DNA of 64,000 nucleotides from Clytia hemisphaerica (GCA_902728285.1 CACVBU010001141.1:620001-684000); one strand, 5' to 3'. Positions 35,167 through 47,004 are shown, counted from the first letter of the stretch. Numbers and translations: made by a program. The notes: a model not told the origin generated them from the letters alone.

Positions 35167-35499
35167 CCCGGAGGGGGGGTACTAGGTTTGCGAGGTGACG
35201 GGTATGTCCGAACCGAAAATCGAAAATTGACCCTTTGAGAGACAAAACTTTGGTGATTTTAGGAATCTTTGAGAGACTTTCCTAAATTTTGGTCCATTAT
35301 TTCCAAATCTAGTTTGATTTTCACAAATTTTTGGTCAAATTTTTTGGAAATCGTGAGAAATTTTTAATTTTCGGGACCCTTTCAGAGACTAACTTTTGAA
35401 TTTGTACTCCTTTGAGAGACTTTTGAAGAATGAGCAAAGGTACCCTTATGGGTTGCACATACCTGACACCCATTTTGCCTAAGTAAGCCCCCCCCCCGG
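35167..35499. mobile_element. hAT-like element with CCCGG G-run ends inside the foldback core
   Basis: Begins CCCGGAGGGGGGGTACTAGG and ends GCCCCCCCCCCCGG. The flanking 8-mers are TATCAATG (left) and TTTCAATG (right), 7 of 8 identical. The interior repeats TTTGAGAGACTTT. The inner ends (GACGGGTATGT / ACATACC) resemble the 41366-41702 element. Confidence 0.75.
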
Positions 35500-35509
35500 T
35501 TTCAATGTT

Positions 35510-36995
35510 GCATCATATCTATAAATGTAAATGGGAGCCATACCGTTCGATCCAAGTTGGCCAGAAAGCCCGAATTCCACTTTTTCACATTTTGGTTAAA
35601 GTCAGTAAGGGACACGTTCCTCAACTAACTGAAAAATTGGAAGCAGCTATGAACTTCATTTTTTTTGTTAAAAGGTCACTAATAGGTGTAGGTTGCGTCC
35701 TTTCTATAAATAGGAGCCATACTATTCGATCTAAGTTGGCCAGAAAGCCCGAATTCCACTTTTTCACATTTTGGTTAAAGTCAGTTAGGGACACGTTCCT
35801 CGACTAACTGAAAAATTGGAAGCAGCTATGAACTTCATTATTTTTGTAAAAGGTCACTAATAGGTGTAAGTTGCGTCCTTTCTATAAATGGGAGCAATAC
35901 CGTTCGATCCAAGTTGGCCAGAAAGCCCGAATTCGACTTTTTCACATTTTGGTTAAAGTCAGTTAGGGACACGTTCCTCGACTAACTGAAAAATTGGAAG
36001 CAGCTATGAACTTCATTTATTTTGTAAAAGGTCACTAATGGGTGTAGGTTGCGTCCTTTCTCTAAATGGGAGCCATACCGTTCGATCCAAGTTGGCCAGA
36101 AAGCCCGAATTTCACTTTTTCACATTTTGGTTAAAGTCAGTATGGGACACGTTCCTCGACTAACTGAAAAATTGGAAGCAGCTATGAACTTTATTTTTTT
36201 TGTAAAAGGTCACTAATAGGTGTAAGTTGCGTCCTTTCTATAAATGGGAGCAATACCGTTCGATCCAAGTTGGCCAGAAAGCCCGAATTCGACTTTTTCA
36301 CATTTTGGTTAAAGTCAGTTAGGGACACGTTCCTCGACTAACTGAAAAATTGGAAGCAGCTATGAACTTCATTTATTTTGTAAAAGGTCACTAATGAGTG
36401 TAGGTTGCGTCCTTTCTATAAATGGGAGCCATACCGTTCGATCCAAGTTGGCCAGAAAGCCCGAATTTCACTTTTTCACATTTTGGTTAAAGTCAGTATG
36501 GGACACGTTCCTCGACTAACTGAAAAATTGGAAGCAGCTATGAATTTTATTTTTTTTGTAAAAGGTCACTAATGGGTGTAGGTTGCGTCCTTTCTATAAA
36601 TGGAAGCCATACCATTTAATCCAAGTTGGCCAGAAAGCCCGAATTTCACTTTTTCACATTTTGGTTAAAGTCAGTTAGGGACACGTTCCTCGACTAACTG
36701 AAAAATTGGAAGCAGCTATGAACTTCATTATTTTTGTAAAAGGTCACTAATAGGTGTAAGTTGCGTCCTTTCTATAAATGGGAGCAATACCGTTCGATCC
36801 AAGTTGGCCAGAAAGCCCGAATTCGACTTTTTCACATTTTGGTTAAAGTCAGTTAGGGACACGTTCCTCGACTAACTGAAAAATTGGAAGCAGCTATGAA
36901 CTTCATTTATTTTGTAAAAGGTCACTAATGGGTGTAGGTTGCGTCCTTTCTATAAATGGGAGCCATACCATTCGATCCAAGTTGGCTAGAACACT
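35510..36995 (-). repeat. 178-bp tandem array, right arm (inverted)
   Basis: About eight units in the opposite orientation, with CCAGAAAGCCCGA at about 35561, 35740, 35918 and onward at 178-base steps. Alternate units share variants (CTAATAGGTGTAAG versus CTAATGGGTGTAGG), suggesting amplification by two-unit blocks. Confidence 0.92.
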
Positions 36996-37093
36996 TTTTT
37001 TAACCACTTTCGATTTGAATCTGATTCGCGTTGACGCTGACGCTGACGCTGACGCTGCGAAACTGACGCTGGCTTCATTTTGGTAGCTCGCGT

Positions 37094-38480
37094 GAAACTT
37101 ATTAAAGGATTACGGGGGCTTATTATATCAAAAAAGAAATTTATAATGTTTTCAGTTGCACTTCATCATATTAAAAGGTTCTCTTTCTCGTTTATGTGTG
37201 TTGCTACAGAAATTTGTAAGTCTCTCCAGATATTTACGTTTTTTTATTGATCAATGCATGTAAGTGAGACCTCATTATCATCTTTATAGCATAACATAAC
37301 GCGGTAATTATACCTTTGGATTGGGCAGTATGAGTTTAGATTAAATTCCCCATTGCATGATATTTCAAGGAAGATTTCAAAGGCGTTTGCTTTAAAATTT
37401 TCTCTTTTTTGAAAAATTGATTTTTTTTCACTTTGAAAAAAGTAATATAAATTTTCTGGTCATTGATTTTTTTTTATTGTTGTAAATAATTGGATGGTTT
37501 TAAACTATAACATGTTTTTAATATTTTCTCCTATATATAATATTGTTTATAATATAACCCCACCATGGAAAAAGTTTTTACTATTATTATGTTATGATAT
37601 TATCATACTATGTTATTATATGTATACATAAAATATCTTAAGCCCATGTTTTGGTCAAGGTGTTTTTTTGTAGGTGTTAAATTTTTTTGATGATCGTCAT
37701 GAATTACTGGGTACGAGCCTTGCTGACTCGATAGAAATGTTTTCAGGGGGATAACATATATCAATGTCAATGCCTTAGGGTAAAAGAGATTGTTTTCTTT
37801 GGATTTCTTCGATTAAACTGACTACGGTCAGTTTAACATAAAGATTGTCGATACAGAAAACTTTAACAAGACTAGGACAATTTTATTACAGGCTGCATGC
37901 TGTCAAGTTTTTATAACAATTTTATGATCTCCTTAAAGCTGATGACTAACTTCTTGTCTGTTTATAGTGTATCACAGTTATGCAGGGAGCTAGTCTATAT
38001 ACCCCATTATGTACTACACTATATTTTATAAGTGTGTTTTATTACAGGGTCAAATATAGTTTAACGAAAAATTCAATATAGTCATCATAGTTAACAAGAG
38101 TGTATTATACATACGATGTTATAAACCTTTAATAGTATGTTCAAATGTGTTCTAGTGAGAGTATTATGTATGTCAACAGAATCGTAACCAGTAATCGTCG
38201 GAGATATCCTCAAATAATTCAATGTATTTTATGATTAAAATTTCAGCTTTGTTCAAATGTATTAGGTTTTAGTTGTCTTTGACCTTTGTTGTCTTTTGTT
38301 TGCAATTTTGGTTGATGTCATGCCATTGTTTCAACATTCTTCAAAAGGTATTTTTGATGACATTGACATTATTGTTACGTTGTCTTGATGTCTTTGGCAC
38401 CTTTGGTTGATTTGGATACTGACATGATGAATTGTTGATTAGAGGTTGTCCTTTGGTTAACAAAATCAATATCATATTGT
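37094..38480. other. Stretch without genes; one perfect hairpin
   Basis: AT-rich. At 37813-37836 TTAAACTGAC, loop TACG, GTCAGTTTAA forms a perfect 10-bp hairpin. Nothing else is recognised. Confidence 0.5.
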
Positions 38481-38483
38481 AGT

Positions 38484-38575
38484 TACAGTGGAGTTTCCAT
38501 AACTCGAATACACACACGGGAAACATAAATTTACTCGAGTTACAGTAATTTCGAGTGAATGAGACACGGTTATAA
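38484..38575. repeat. TACAGT/AACTCGAA family repeat, copy 3
   Basis: Starts TACAGTGGAGTTTCCATAAC and contains ACTCGAGTTACAG and TTTCGAGTGAATGAGAC, paralleling the copies at 50 and 4158. Confidence 0.4.
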
Positions 38576-39760
38576 GGCGTTGTTAACTGAAGGGACAAGA
38601 AAACCTGCTCAAGACATTCGAGTTATGAAGACTACACTGTACAGTACATGGGATTCATGTGTTCATTTTGACAGAAAGGATTTCATCATCGTGAGTGCCT
38701 CTGACTCACTTAGTCTATGTAGCTTTGCATCTCTAATGACGTCACGATGTGTAGAGTTCGTCACACTTGCTTCTTTTTAAGACCAGCATGATACTGTTCG
38801 AAAGTTAGCTTTTTTATATAGCATTCATTGGAAGCTCTGGCACAATGGTCAATCCAATTAAATTGTTGATTTTGAAGTAGCTTAAGAGCGAAGGTCGATC
38901 GATAAAGTTTTTGATTTGTTCATTGAATAGAGCAATTTTTTGAATGTTCCTTTCTTTTCATCTTTTATGTTGTATTCGATTAGTTATGGTTTGCGTTGGT
39001 TACCCCCTTTGAATATGTATCGTAAGAACGTTAGTGTCCAGCATTGACATCCATGAACAAACAAGAGACTCCAAGTATAAGATTCTGGTATGTAGTTTGA
39101 TTTTGTAGTTCGTAAAGAAGGGCTTCGATTCATAAAAATTTGCAAATGGCTGAAGAAATACGATGCTCTAGCTCAACATCTCCAGTTGAGCTATTGCCAT
39201 ATTCAATAAATGCTCCAAGGTATTTGAACGATTTGGAGTTTTTGATTGGAGTTCCATTCAACGATACAATCATCAGGGTCTGCTTTTCCTAATTTCCAAT
39301 TCAAAATTAGGGTTTCAGTTTTATCGGGTTTAAGTTTTCAAGCAATACTCAGAAAAAACTTCATTCAAAATGGTGGTATTGTTTTCTTTGATCAAGAAGT
39401 TGGAAATGGTTGCTTTTGGATTTTGTTGAAACGTGAACGTGAAAGTAAATATTATGTTTATCAAAGATACCCTATAAATTCTCTATTTAGCCTCTCTTCG
39501 TAACTGTAATGTCGTCATTTTTACAACCACCAAGATATAATAAGAGTTCCCAAATTACACTTATTCTTTATAAATTGTGGTTTTATGTTTTTATAAGAAT
39601 ATTTAAAATCTTAAGATGTTTTTACCTTGTTCTTAATATACTTGCAATTGTAGCCTTATGTTTCTCATAGCTTGTCTTTGCAAAGAAGAGAACTTCATCT
39701 TCGCAATTTACTTCAAAACAAGCAACCTTCGGGAACGCCTTAAAGCCAATTGGTTAGGAC

Positions 39761-40000
39761 CACAGATTTATAAAGCCCGAAGGGCTAGATAGTGTGCTTT
39801 AAGCCATCACAGGTAAAAAAAGTGAGTATCGGAAAAAATATTGTTGCTATTGTTTTTCGAAAACCCGTGAAGCTTCTGATTTGGTCAACCGCTGAAATTA
39901 TATTGTAATGTCACGTGACTTAGGTAGGATTTCCTACCTAACCACGGCACTCTTTTCAGCAAAAGTACGCCATCTAGTCTTTCGGGCTTTATAAATCTAT
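39761..40000. mobile_element. MITE with AGATTTATAAAGCCCGAAGG ends and 9-bp TSD
   Basis: A 240-bp element with TIR AGATTTATAAAGCCCGAAGG/GCTAGAT and its imperfect complement ATCTAGTCTTTCGGGCTTTA. GGTTAGGAC lies exactly outside both ends (39752-39760 and 40001-40009). Related end fragments occur at 43787-43812 and 60747-61013. Confidence 0.85.
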
Positions 40001-40596
40001 GGTTAGGACATTCAAATGGTATATGTATCTCAATCATAACGGCTTGGGCATCGTGATTCTGTGAAGTTTTCTTTCGGTTTGTCATGACATGAAACAAGCT
40101 TTAAGAGATCTGTAATCATGTTTGTGAATTAGATTATCAAGTTCTACATTTGTAGAGAAATGAGCTTTATGAGCTTTGGTTTTATGTTAAAATCATTAGT
40201 AATTGTCAGTTTCAGTTAGTCTTAAAGATTAAATTATAGTTATAATCACAGTTATAATATTGCCTCATTTAGGGAGGACATCTGCATATTTTGTATAACT
40301 CAACATGTCCGCAGCTCTGGAAACGAACACTGGTATATGTAGATAAGACTTTAATTTAAAGTTCGATGATTATAAAATTAATTTCGACAAGAGTTTTGTG
40401 TGTTTGTTTGTTTTGACATTACACACGATTATAAGAGATAAGGAAGAGCTTTTTACGGACCTAACGTGAACAAGATATTCTGTCAATATTGATTTCAATA
40501 ATGTTTTTCTTAATCAAAATGAAATACACTTTGTATGAGTGTTAACAACATATGTCAAATTCCTTTACACGCTATATAGGCTAACTGGTCCCGTGA

Positions 40597-40765
40597 AAGC
40601 TTGTTCAGTTTTGTGGTTGACTAGTCCGCCATTTTGTTTTCTAAGTTACCTTAGATTTTTGAACCTTGAATTTCAAAACATTCGGATAGCGCTCTGTCGC
40701 GCTGTTGACGACAAGAATTGAAAACAAAATGGTGAGCTAGTCAGCTCTAAAACTGGACACGCTTT
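40597..40765. mobile_element. MITE-like inverted repeat
   Basis: GTTTTGTGGTTGACTAGTCC...CCATTTTGTTTTC on the left pairs with GAAAACAAAATGG...CTAGTCAGCTCTAAAAC on the right. Arms of about 45 bp at roughly 80% identity. No clear duplication. Confidence 0.6.
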
Positions 40766-41365
40766 CTTTTATAAAGGAATCCCGATCCAGTCAACTAGTT
40801 AGATATCAGTGGTGCTTGATTTTCCAATCTTTTAAAATCAGTTATTGAAAGGTTGTTTTTATGTGTTCTTTCTGTTGGTTAGGAGTCATTATGGTGTCAT
40901 TTTAATCCACGTTTAAGTGATATGGTAGCGATAATCGAATGCTTTGAGATCTTTGGTGTGAAGATTCCGTCTAAGGCGCTGGACAAGATTTCGAAAGTTC
41001 TTTACTTATCCATTTCCCAAAGTTGACATATTAAATTTGCAACTTTTTGACTAAAGTAGTATAACGTAAGAACCGTGTGGGAACTAATTTTAAGAGGTTT
41101 CCCAATTGTCAATTCTTGCCTTTGGAACATACAGGCAAAACGATTTTACAGTGTGTTCCAAAAAAAAGAAAAAAGAACACTGGTCCGCTTTTTTACACCG
41201 TATCTTTTCACTAGAACCATTAATGGGTTTTGTCTCAAAGTCTCAAAGTATCATACTCTTGATTATCTGATAATGGACATTTTGCATTGTCTGTTTTGGA
41301 AAATTCAATGTTATCTTAAAACGTTAGCATACTAGTACTGTAGCTTTGTAGCTTTACATTTTTAA

Positions 41366-41702
41366 CCCGGGGGGGGGAGCCAGGCAAATTGACCGACGGG
41401 TATGTGCGGCGGCTAAGGGTCTATTTTTCAAGATAGCAGAAATGCACTGTAAGGGTAGACTTTTTGTTAAATGCACTGTAAGGGTGGAAATTTTAGTAAA
41501 TCAAGGAAAAATTAAGATTTTTTGCCCAAAAAGTCTGATTTTTTTGCTCTAAAAGGGTTGAAAATTTGAAGAAAATGCACTGTAAGGGTATGAATTTGAC
41601 GGAATTTCGCCGATTTTTTGCTGCACTGTAAGGGTGCGATTTTAAAAGCCAACTTTTTCGCCGCACATACCGTCAGTTGGCAAACCCAGTGCCCCCCCCG
41701 GG
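41366..41702. mobile_element. hAT-like element with CCCGGGGGGGG ends and perfect 8-bp TSD
   Basis: The ends CCCGGGGGGGGGAGCC and GTGCCCCCCCCGGG are followed inward by a longer imperfect inverted repeat (ACGGGTATGTGCGGCG / CGCCGCACATACCGT). ATTTTTAA flanks both sides exactly (41358-41365, 41703-41710). The interior carries TGCACTGTAAGGGT at least four times (about 41443, 41472, 41576, 41624). It is 337 bp and non-coding. The same motif marks relics at 9850-10000 and 45755-45890. Confidence 0.88.
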
Positions 41703-41710
41703 ATTTTTAA

Positions 41711-44690
41711 ACATCACAAAACTTAGTATTCGGGCTGCTTTAACACTCTATTGTTGTTTAAGCTTCTTTTTAACAATCTTATTTTATTCTATAATTTAAG
41801 TTGCTTAAGTAAAATGGTTCTAATAAAAAGATGGTAGATCTAGGTGTGTCTTCGGTAGGGTATCCCTATATATTACTTAGAGGGAAGCTCATATTTCTAA
41901 ACTTTAATTACACTCTTCTCGGTTTTCATCATCAACAATTTTCTCATATTTTCATTCTTATTTTTTTCGGCAATCATTTTTTAATTTGAACAAACCAGGG
42001 TCTTATTTCGATCTTTTTCAATTTTTCATTTTTCGTCTGTGTTTGTCATTTCAATAAATTTTAATATCTTTCTATATATGCCCCGGAACCTGGCTTTTTC
42101 AAAAGAAGAATTTATTTTTTTCATTTCCAGAATTAGAAAAGTCAGTCGTCACGATAGATTAGTTTGGGTTTGTTACGTCAAAGGCTTTTTTGGACAGTCA
42201 AAATTCGACATATATTTTTTAAACACAGTTTAGACAGGTTCTTTACTGTAAGACTTGATAACCTAAAGAGACCAATGCCTAGTCAGGGTTTTTGCCAGAT
42301 TTCGAATCAGTCATGGCAGCTGATACCTTCCAAAGTGCTTTTACTTTCAAAAAGCATTTTTATTATTGTCAGTGCTTAATTTTTCAGTCAGTGTTGAAAT
42401 CGAGCTTCAAGTTGAGCTGGCAGCAAATTAGAGATTCCTGAAAAAAAATTTCCGTAGTAAAATACCCTTATTCTGATAACCCTCCCACAATGTCTGGGAC
42501 CCTATTGAATTTTGTCTGGCTTTGGAAGGAGATAGCGGCCGGGATTAGGTAAAATCTAAATTTTCCAATTTTTGGGAAATAAGCTTTATTTTAAAGTTTA
42601 TCTTCATTTCTTCATTTGAATGGTTAAATAAATTCATTTTGCTTCCTCATTGAACAGGGTGTTTCTGGGTGGATTTATTGGCGGTTTAGTCAAATATTTC
42701 ACCGTGAAACGCTTTCACTCGTAGGGATATTTTAGAGGGCGGAGGAAACGAAAAGAGTCAAAACACTTCAAGAAAGACAAGCTTAAGGGGGAAGATTAGA
42801 GAACCTCTTTCTCTATCTGACTTTCACACAAAACAATAAAAGTTTCTCATTATTTTTTAACAACCACAAAAACAATAAAAAATGAACGGCTTTTTATTAA
42901 GATATATATTTTAGGCCAATAAGATTTGAAAGATTTAGGCGCAAAATTTTCACAGCTTTCATATTTTTACAGGTGCTTTTTTTTTCTTGATTGTTTGATT
43001 GAAAGGTCTCTGTTGGTCTTCTTCTACTTTTTATTGTAACACCAAAATCCCAGTTTCTTGAGAAAATGCAAAAAAAGATTGTGTGAATTTCATAAGACCT
43101 GGAAAAAGCTCTTCCATTCTTCTTGTATTTTTTTACAACAGCGAAAATTCTTTTATTTGACACTGAGCATTTTGTTCTCAATTTCTCTGACCTGGAATCG
43201 AATTTTTAAACTTTGTTTCGTTTTGTTTTTATATTTTTCAGCGAAGAAATAAAATCAAAAATAGAAATATCCAAGAATATCACCGAAAAAAAAACAAGAA
43301 CAAAATTGAGAGAAAGTTTGTCAAGAAGAACCAAGTCAAATTTATTGGAGAAAAAGATTGATAGAAGCTCAAAGTTTAACTACTGGTCAATTTTCAAGCT
43401 TTTGTAAAAGCACGAGCCAGAAGAAAGGAAAAGAACAAAACTTAGGAAAAGACGGTTTTTGTGGTCATTCAACAATTCTGGTTTACTGTGACCAGAAAAA
43501 CGAAGATGTTTTGTTGATAATGGACTCGTTCTTCATTATGTAAGATTCCTTTTTCATTCTTCTTCGTTTTGTGTTTTCTTCTTATCTTCTTATTAGCTTT
43601 TTCATTATCGTGAAGATCTAATTGGGGCGCCACTTGGATTTGGAAACAGTTTCTTATTTGTCAGTTTTTTCCTTATACAATGCGCATGCGTGAAAAGTAA
43701 TTTAAGAATAATTACAATATACAAGGTTTATTTTCTACTTTAAGTTTTGAGCTAACATCTGAGAATATCTGTATATATCATTGAGTTTAAAGCCCCGAAG
43801 GAGCTAGAGATGAATATCATTGTTGATCTCAATAGCATTTCAAACTTATTGAATTTTTTATGTTTTTGGTCAATGCACCTTTCATTGAAACACTCCCGAC
43901 AAGTATTCAATTCTATTCATGAATCTTGTATGTTGTTTCCCAGCTGTTTATTTTTACCCCTGGGTCGGAAATAAATTTACTCGTTTCTCTAGACATCAAA
44001 AAAATATTTTATTCATCTACTTCTCAAATTTTAGTTTGCAATTTTTCTGCATGGAAAAAGGATGTATGAAATTTGAAAATTGCTTTCCCAATTTTATGAC
44101 ATGTTTTCATGGAGTACTGTCTGAGGTGTGTTAACAGCCAAATAGTAGTGATCGTCTTAAGGGTAAAGCACGACGGACTTTTTTTGCAGGTTTTTGAAAT
44201 CCATTTTTCCGTTTGTGTGAATATTTGAGGGCTAGATCATTTCCCTGGACTCTTCATCAGTAGAATGTTAGTTCCAATTCTGGGGGTATTCATGGACACT
44301 GTATTTGTGAAAATTTCTAGTTTTCAATAATAATAATTTTTCTGAAAATCTTTGTCATGAAAACTAAATATTTTTATTATTTTACACTGGAGACGACTCT
44401 GTTGGGGTGAATTAAAAATATTAAGGAACTTGAAAAAACAGGAAAGAAAATGTTCTTCTCAAATACATAATTCTCTTTCTACTCTTCCAAGCTCTGTGGG
44501 AGATTGATTTAATTTACCGAAATTAAAAAGAACTAAATAAAATGACAAAACATTTTCAGGACAGGAAGCCAAATCTAGAATTAAACTAAGTTTTTAAAGG
44601 GTAGTTTTTGCCCAAAAAATTCCCTAGCTTTATCTTTTTATTCTTTTTCATTAGTTTTTTAATGATTCATGAACTGGACAAAAAGGTATA
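41711..44690. other. Stretch without recognised genes
   Basis: AT-rich with short open frames only. A fragment related to the AAAGCCCGAAGG MITE lies at 43787-43812. I looked here for CG-1-domain exons of the downstream CAMTA gene and recognised none. Confidence 0.4.
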
Positions 44691-44705
44691 AAAGAAAAAT
44701 GGCAT

Positions 44706-45030
44706 ACCGGATAAGTGGGATGGGGGAACCCGGGAACCTAAAGTGGGAACCTAAATGAACACCTGAAAAGTGGGATGGGGGAACCTAAGTGGGAACCTAA
44801 ATGAACACCTGAAAAGTTGGATGGGGGAACCTAAGTGGGAACCTAAATGAACACCTGAAAAGTGGGATGGGGGAACCTAAGTGGGAACCTAAATGAACAC
44901 CTGAAAAGTGGGATGGGGGAACCTAAGTGGGAACCTAAATGAACACCTGAAAAGTGGGATGGGGGAACCTAAGTGGGAACCTAAATGAACACCGGAAAAG
45001 TGGGATGGGGGAACCTAAAGTGGGAACCTA
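44706..45030 (+). repeat. 46-bp tandem repeat, left arm of the second foldback element
   Basis: About seven units of 46 bp, each with AAGTGGGATGGGGGAACCTA, GTGGGAACCTAAATG and AACACCTGAA. Units are almost identical, so amplification is recent. Confidence 0.93.
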
Positions 45031-45755
45031 AATTTTTATTTTTATTATTTTTTTTTTTTTTTATTTATTTATTTTTTTTTATAGCAATATATTTCGCAGG
45101 TCTATTGACCTCTATGAAACAGAACTTTTGATTTTACATTTTATAAAGTTTTTTCTCCCTTTCTTTTATCAAACGTTGAAGCTCGTAAGCATGCTGACGT
45201 CGTGGTCGTGTTCGAGGAGTAAATTTCTCTGATCTTATAGACTCGTCATAAATGTGGAGGTTCTTGAAAACTTCCACCATATCACCAACTTGCCGCCTGG
45301 TCTTTAGGCTAGGTAGATTGATGAGTCGTAGCCGATCTTCGTATGAGTAGTTTCTATAGCAACTAACTAGCCTTGTAGCTCTTCGTTGGACGCCCTCAAT
45401 TGCTTTGATATGTTTGATTAGCCTTGGAGACCATACTACATGTGCATATTCCAAATGGGGTCTGACAAATGCAATGAAAAGCGTTCGAAACATATCTGGT
45501 GAGAGAAATTCGAAGCTCCTGCTAATCAAGCCAACGATAGAGTTAGCTTTCTTGATTTTACTGAATATATGGGCTTCAAAGGTCAGGTCACTATCGATTA
45601 TCACTCCTAGATCTTTTTCTTGGTCAACATGTTCTAGAACAGATCCTGCTATGGTATAGGGATGGACATATTTGATGTTCCAAAATTTACCCAGTGTTAA
45701 AACATGACACTTGTTCGGATGAAATTCTAAAAGCCAGTCCTTTGACCAAATTTTA
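45030..45755 (-). pseudogene. 5'-truncated LINE reverse-transcriptase tail
   Basis: A minus-strand fragment covering the end of an RT frame, from the FHPNKCHVLTLGKFW region through FVRPHLEYAHVVWSP and EGVQRRATRLVS, to a stop at 45134. An A-rich tail (T-rich on plus, 45030-45085) follows. It is similar to but distinct from the LINE at 24618-27770. It lies inside the second foldback element and abuts the hAT-like fragment at its truncated end. Confidence 0.88.
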
Positions 45756-45890
45756 AACCCTTAGAGTGGACTTATTCTCATTTTTGCTCATTTCCACCCT
45801 TACAGTGTACTTTGGGAAGCTTGGAAAAAAGGGCCGCACGTACGGTAGGTCGTTTACCTTGAGTGCCCCCCCCCGTGGATCTATGCCTAT
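45756..45890. mobile_element. Fragment of the CCCGGGGGG/ACTGTAAGGGT element
   Basis: Contains CACCCTTACAGTG (complement of the internal motif), GGCCGCACGTACGGTAGG and GAGTGCCCCCCCCC, matching one end of 41366-41702 in inverse orientation. The other end is missing. Confidence 0.7.
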
Positions 45891-46539
45891 GTGTATTGAA
45901 ACGTGGCAAGCCGAGCAATATGTTCTATTTTACTATCAAACATTTTTAATTAATGAAGTGTATTCACACGCTGTACTGTTTGGTTGGTACAGAAAGAAAA
46001 ACGAGCTAGAATCCGTTAAATGCTAAGCGACCCCAGCCCTGACCCGAAAATTGGAGCTGCTAATAAAAAACAATGTGTATTGCATCAAGAGTGAACAAAA
46101 ACTAGATCGTAAATAATGTTTTACTAGATTCTGTATTCAAGCAAATTAGATCCGTGCAAAAGAAAGAAGAGGCTCTAAGTTATCCATCGAGCTATGAACG
46201 AACTTCTAATTCCTTCTAGATTTGAAGATATGACGGTTTAAAGTTTAAAGTTTAAAGTCAATTAAGTCAATTAAGTCAATTTACTAAAAAGAACCTTTCA
46301 AAAAGATGCACTATAAAACTGCTGATAAATAAACATGCTTTTTTGAGCTAATTGAATAAATAAATTCCCTTTGTTTTATTTTCAACATTATTGTTTGCGA
46401 ACCGTAATGTAAAAAGTAAATAACTGGTGTTCTTATTATGATAAAAGGTTTTTTCTTTCATTGCATATAATATCTTTCTTATCTTTATGTATTTGTTTTT
46501 AAAGAAAAATATTTCAATTCTATTAATAATTAAACAACT

Positions 46540-46989
46540 TAGGTTCCCACTTAGGTTCCCCCATCCCACTTTTCCGGTAGTCGTTTAGGTTCCCACTTAG
46601 GTTCCCCCATCCCACTTTTCCGGTAGTCGTTTAGGTTCCCACTTAGGTTCCCCCATCCCACTTTTCAGGTGTTCATTTAGGTTCCCACTTTAGGTTCCCC
46701 CATCCCACTTTTCAGGTGTTCATTTAGGTTCCCACTTAGGTTCCCCCATCCCACTTTTCAGGTGTTCATTTAGGTTCCCACTTTAGGTTCCCCCATCCCA
46801 CTTTTCCGGTGTTCATTTAGGTTCCCACTTAGGTTCCCCCATCCCACTTTTCAGGTGTTCATTTAGGCTCCCACTTAGGTTCCCCCATCCCACTTTTCAG
46901 GTGTTCATTTAGGTTCCCACTTATGTTCCCCCATCCCACTTTTCAGGTGTTCATTTAGGTTCCCAGGTTCCCCCATCCCACTTATCCGG
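46540..46989 (-). repeat. 46-bp tandem repeat, right arm (inverted)
   Basis: About nine to ten units in inverse orientation (TAGGTTCCCACTTAGGTTCC...). Two outlying units near 46575-46630 carry GTAGTCGTTTAGG in place of GTGTTCATTTAGG, so the innermost units form a subfamily. Confidence 0.92.
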
Positions 46990-47004
46990 TATGCCAAGAA
47001 AAAT

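Larger units (their letters stand above)
32782..37084. mobile_element. Foldback transposon with tandem-repeat TIRs and 9-bp TSD
   Basis: A 4303-bp element. Its ends are ACCAAAATGAAGCCAGCGTC and the reverse complement ending CATTTTGGT at 37084. The 9-base word AGCTCGCGT stands exactly outside both ends (32773-32781, 37085-37093). Each arm has, from outside in, the unique tip, an (AGCGTC)n run, a short unique link and then 178-bp tandem units; left arm to about 34225, right arm from about 35510. The core holds exon-like segments and a second element (35167-35499). This design is known from Drosophila FB and some Mutator-like elements, both with 9-bp duplications. No transposase frame was found. 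Confidence 0.92.
44701..46995. mobile_element. Second foldback element with 46-bp tandem-repeat TIRs and 9-bp TSD
   Basis: A 2295-bp element. The tips GGCATACCGGATAAGTGGGA and its reverse complement ending GGTATGCC at 46995 are flanked exactly by AAGAAAAAT (44692-44700, 46996-47004). The left arm (to about 45030) and right arm (from about 46540) consist of opposed 46-bp units containing GTGGGATGGGGGAACC and GTGAACACCT-like linkers. The core holds a 5'-truncated LINE tail, a fragment of the ACTGTAAGGGT element and about 650 bases of unknown AT-rich DNA. Confidence 0.92.

Noticed and set aside
32881..36995. Regular 178-bp arrays considered as a CRISPR-like or satellite array
   Set aside because: Units are contiguous with no unique spacers, are mirrored around a core, and the whole is bounded by a target-site duplication in a eukaryotic genome, so they are transposon arms.
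43358..43543. KDGFCGHS peptide thought to be the CG-1 exon of CAMTA (family has KDGY/FxW)
   Set aside because: Only four residues agree, the flanking residues do not match CG-1, and splice sites in phase with 54805 were not found.
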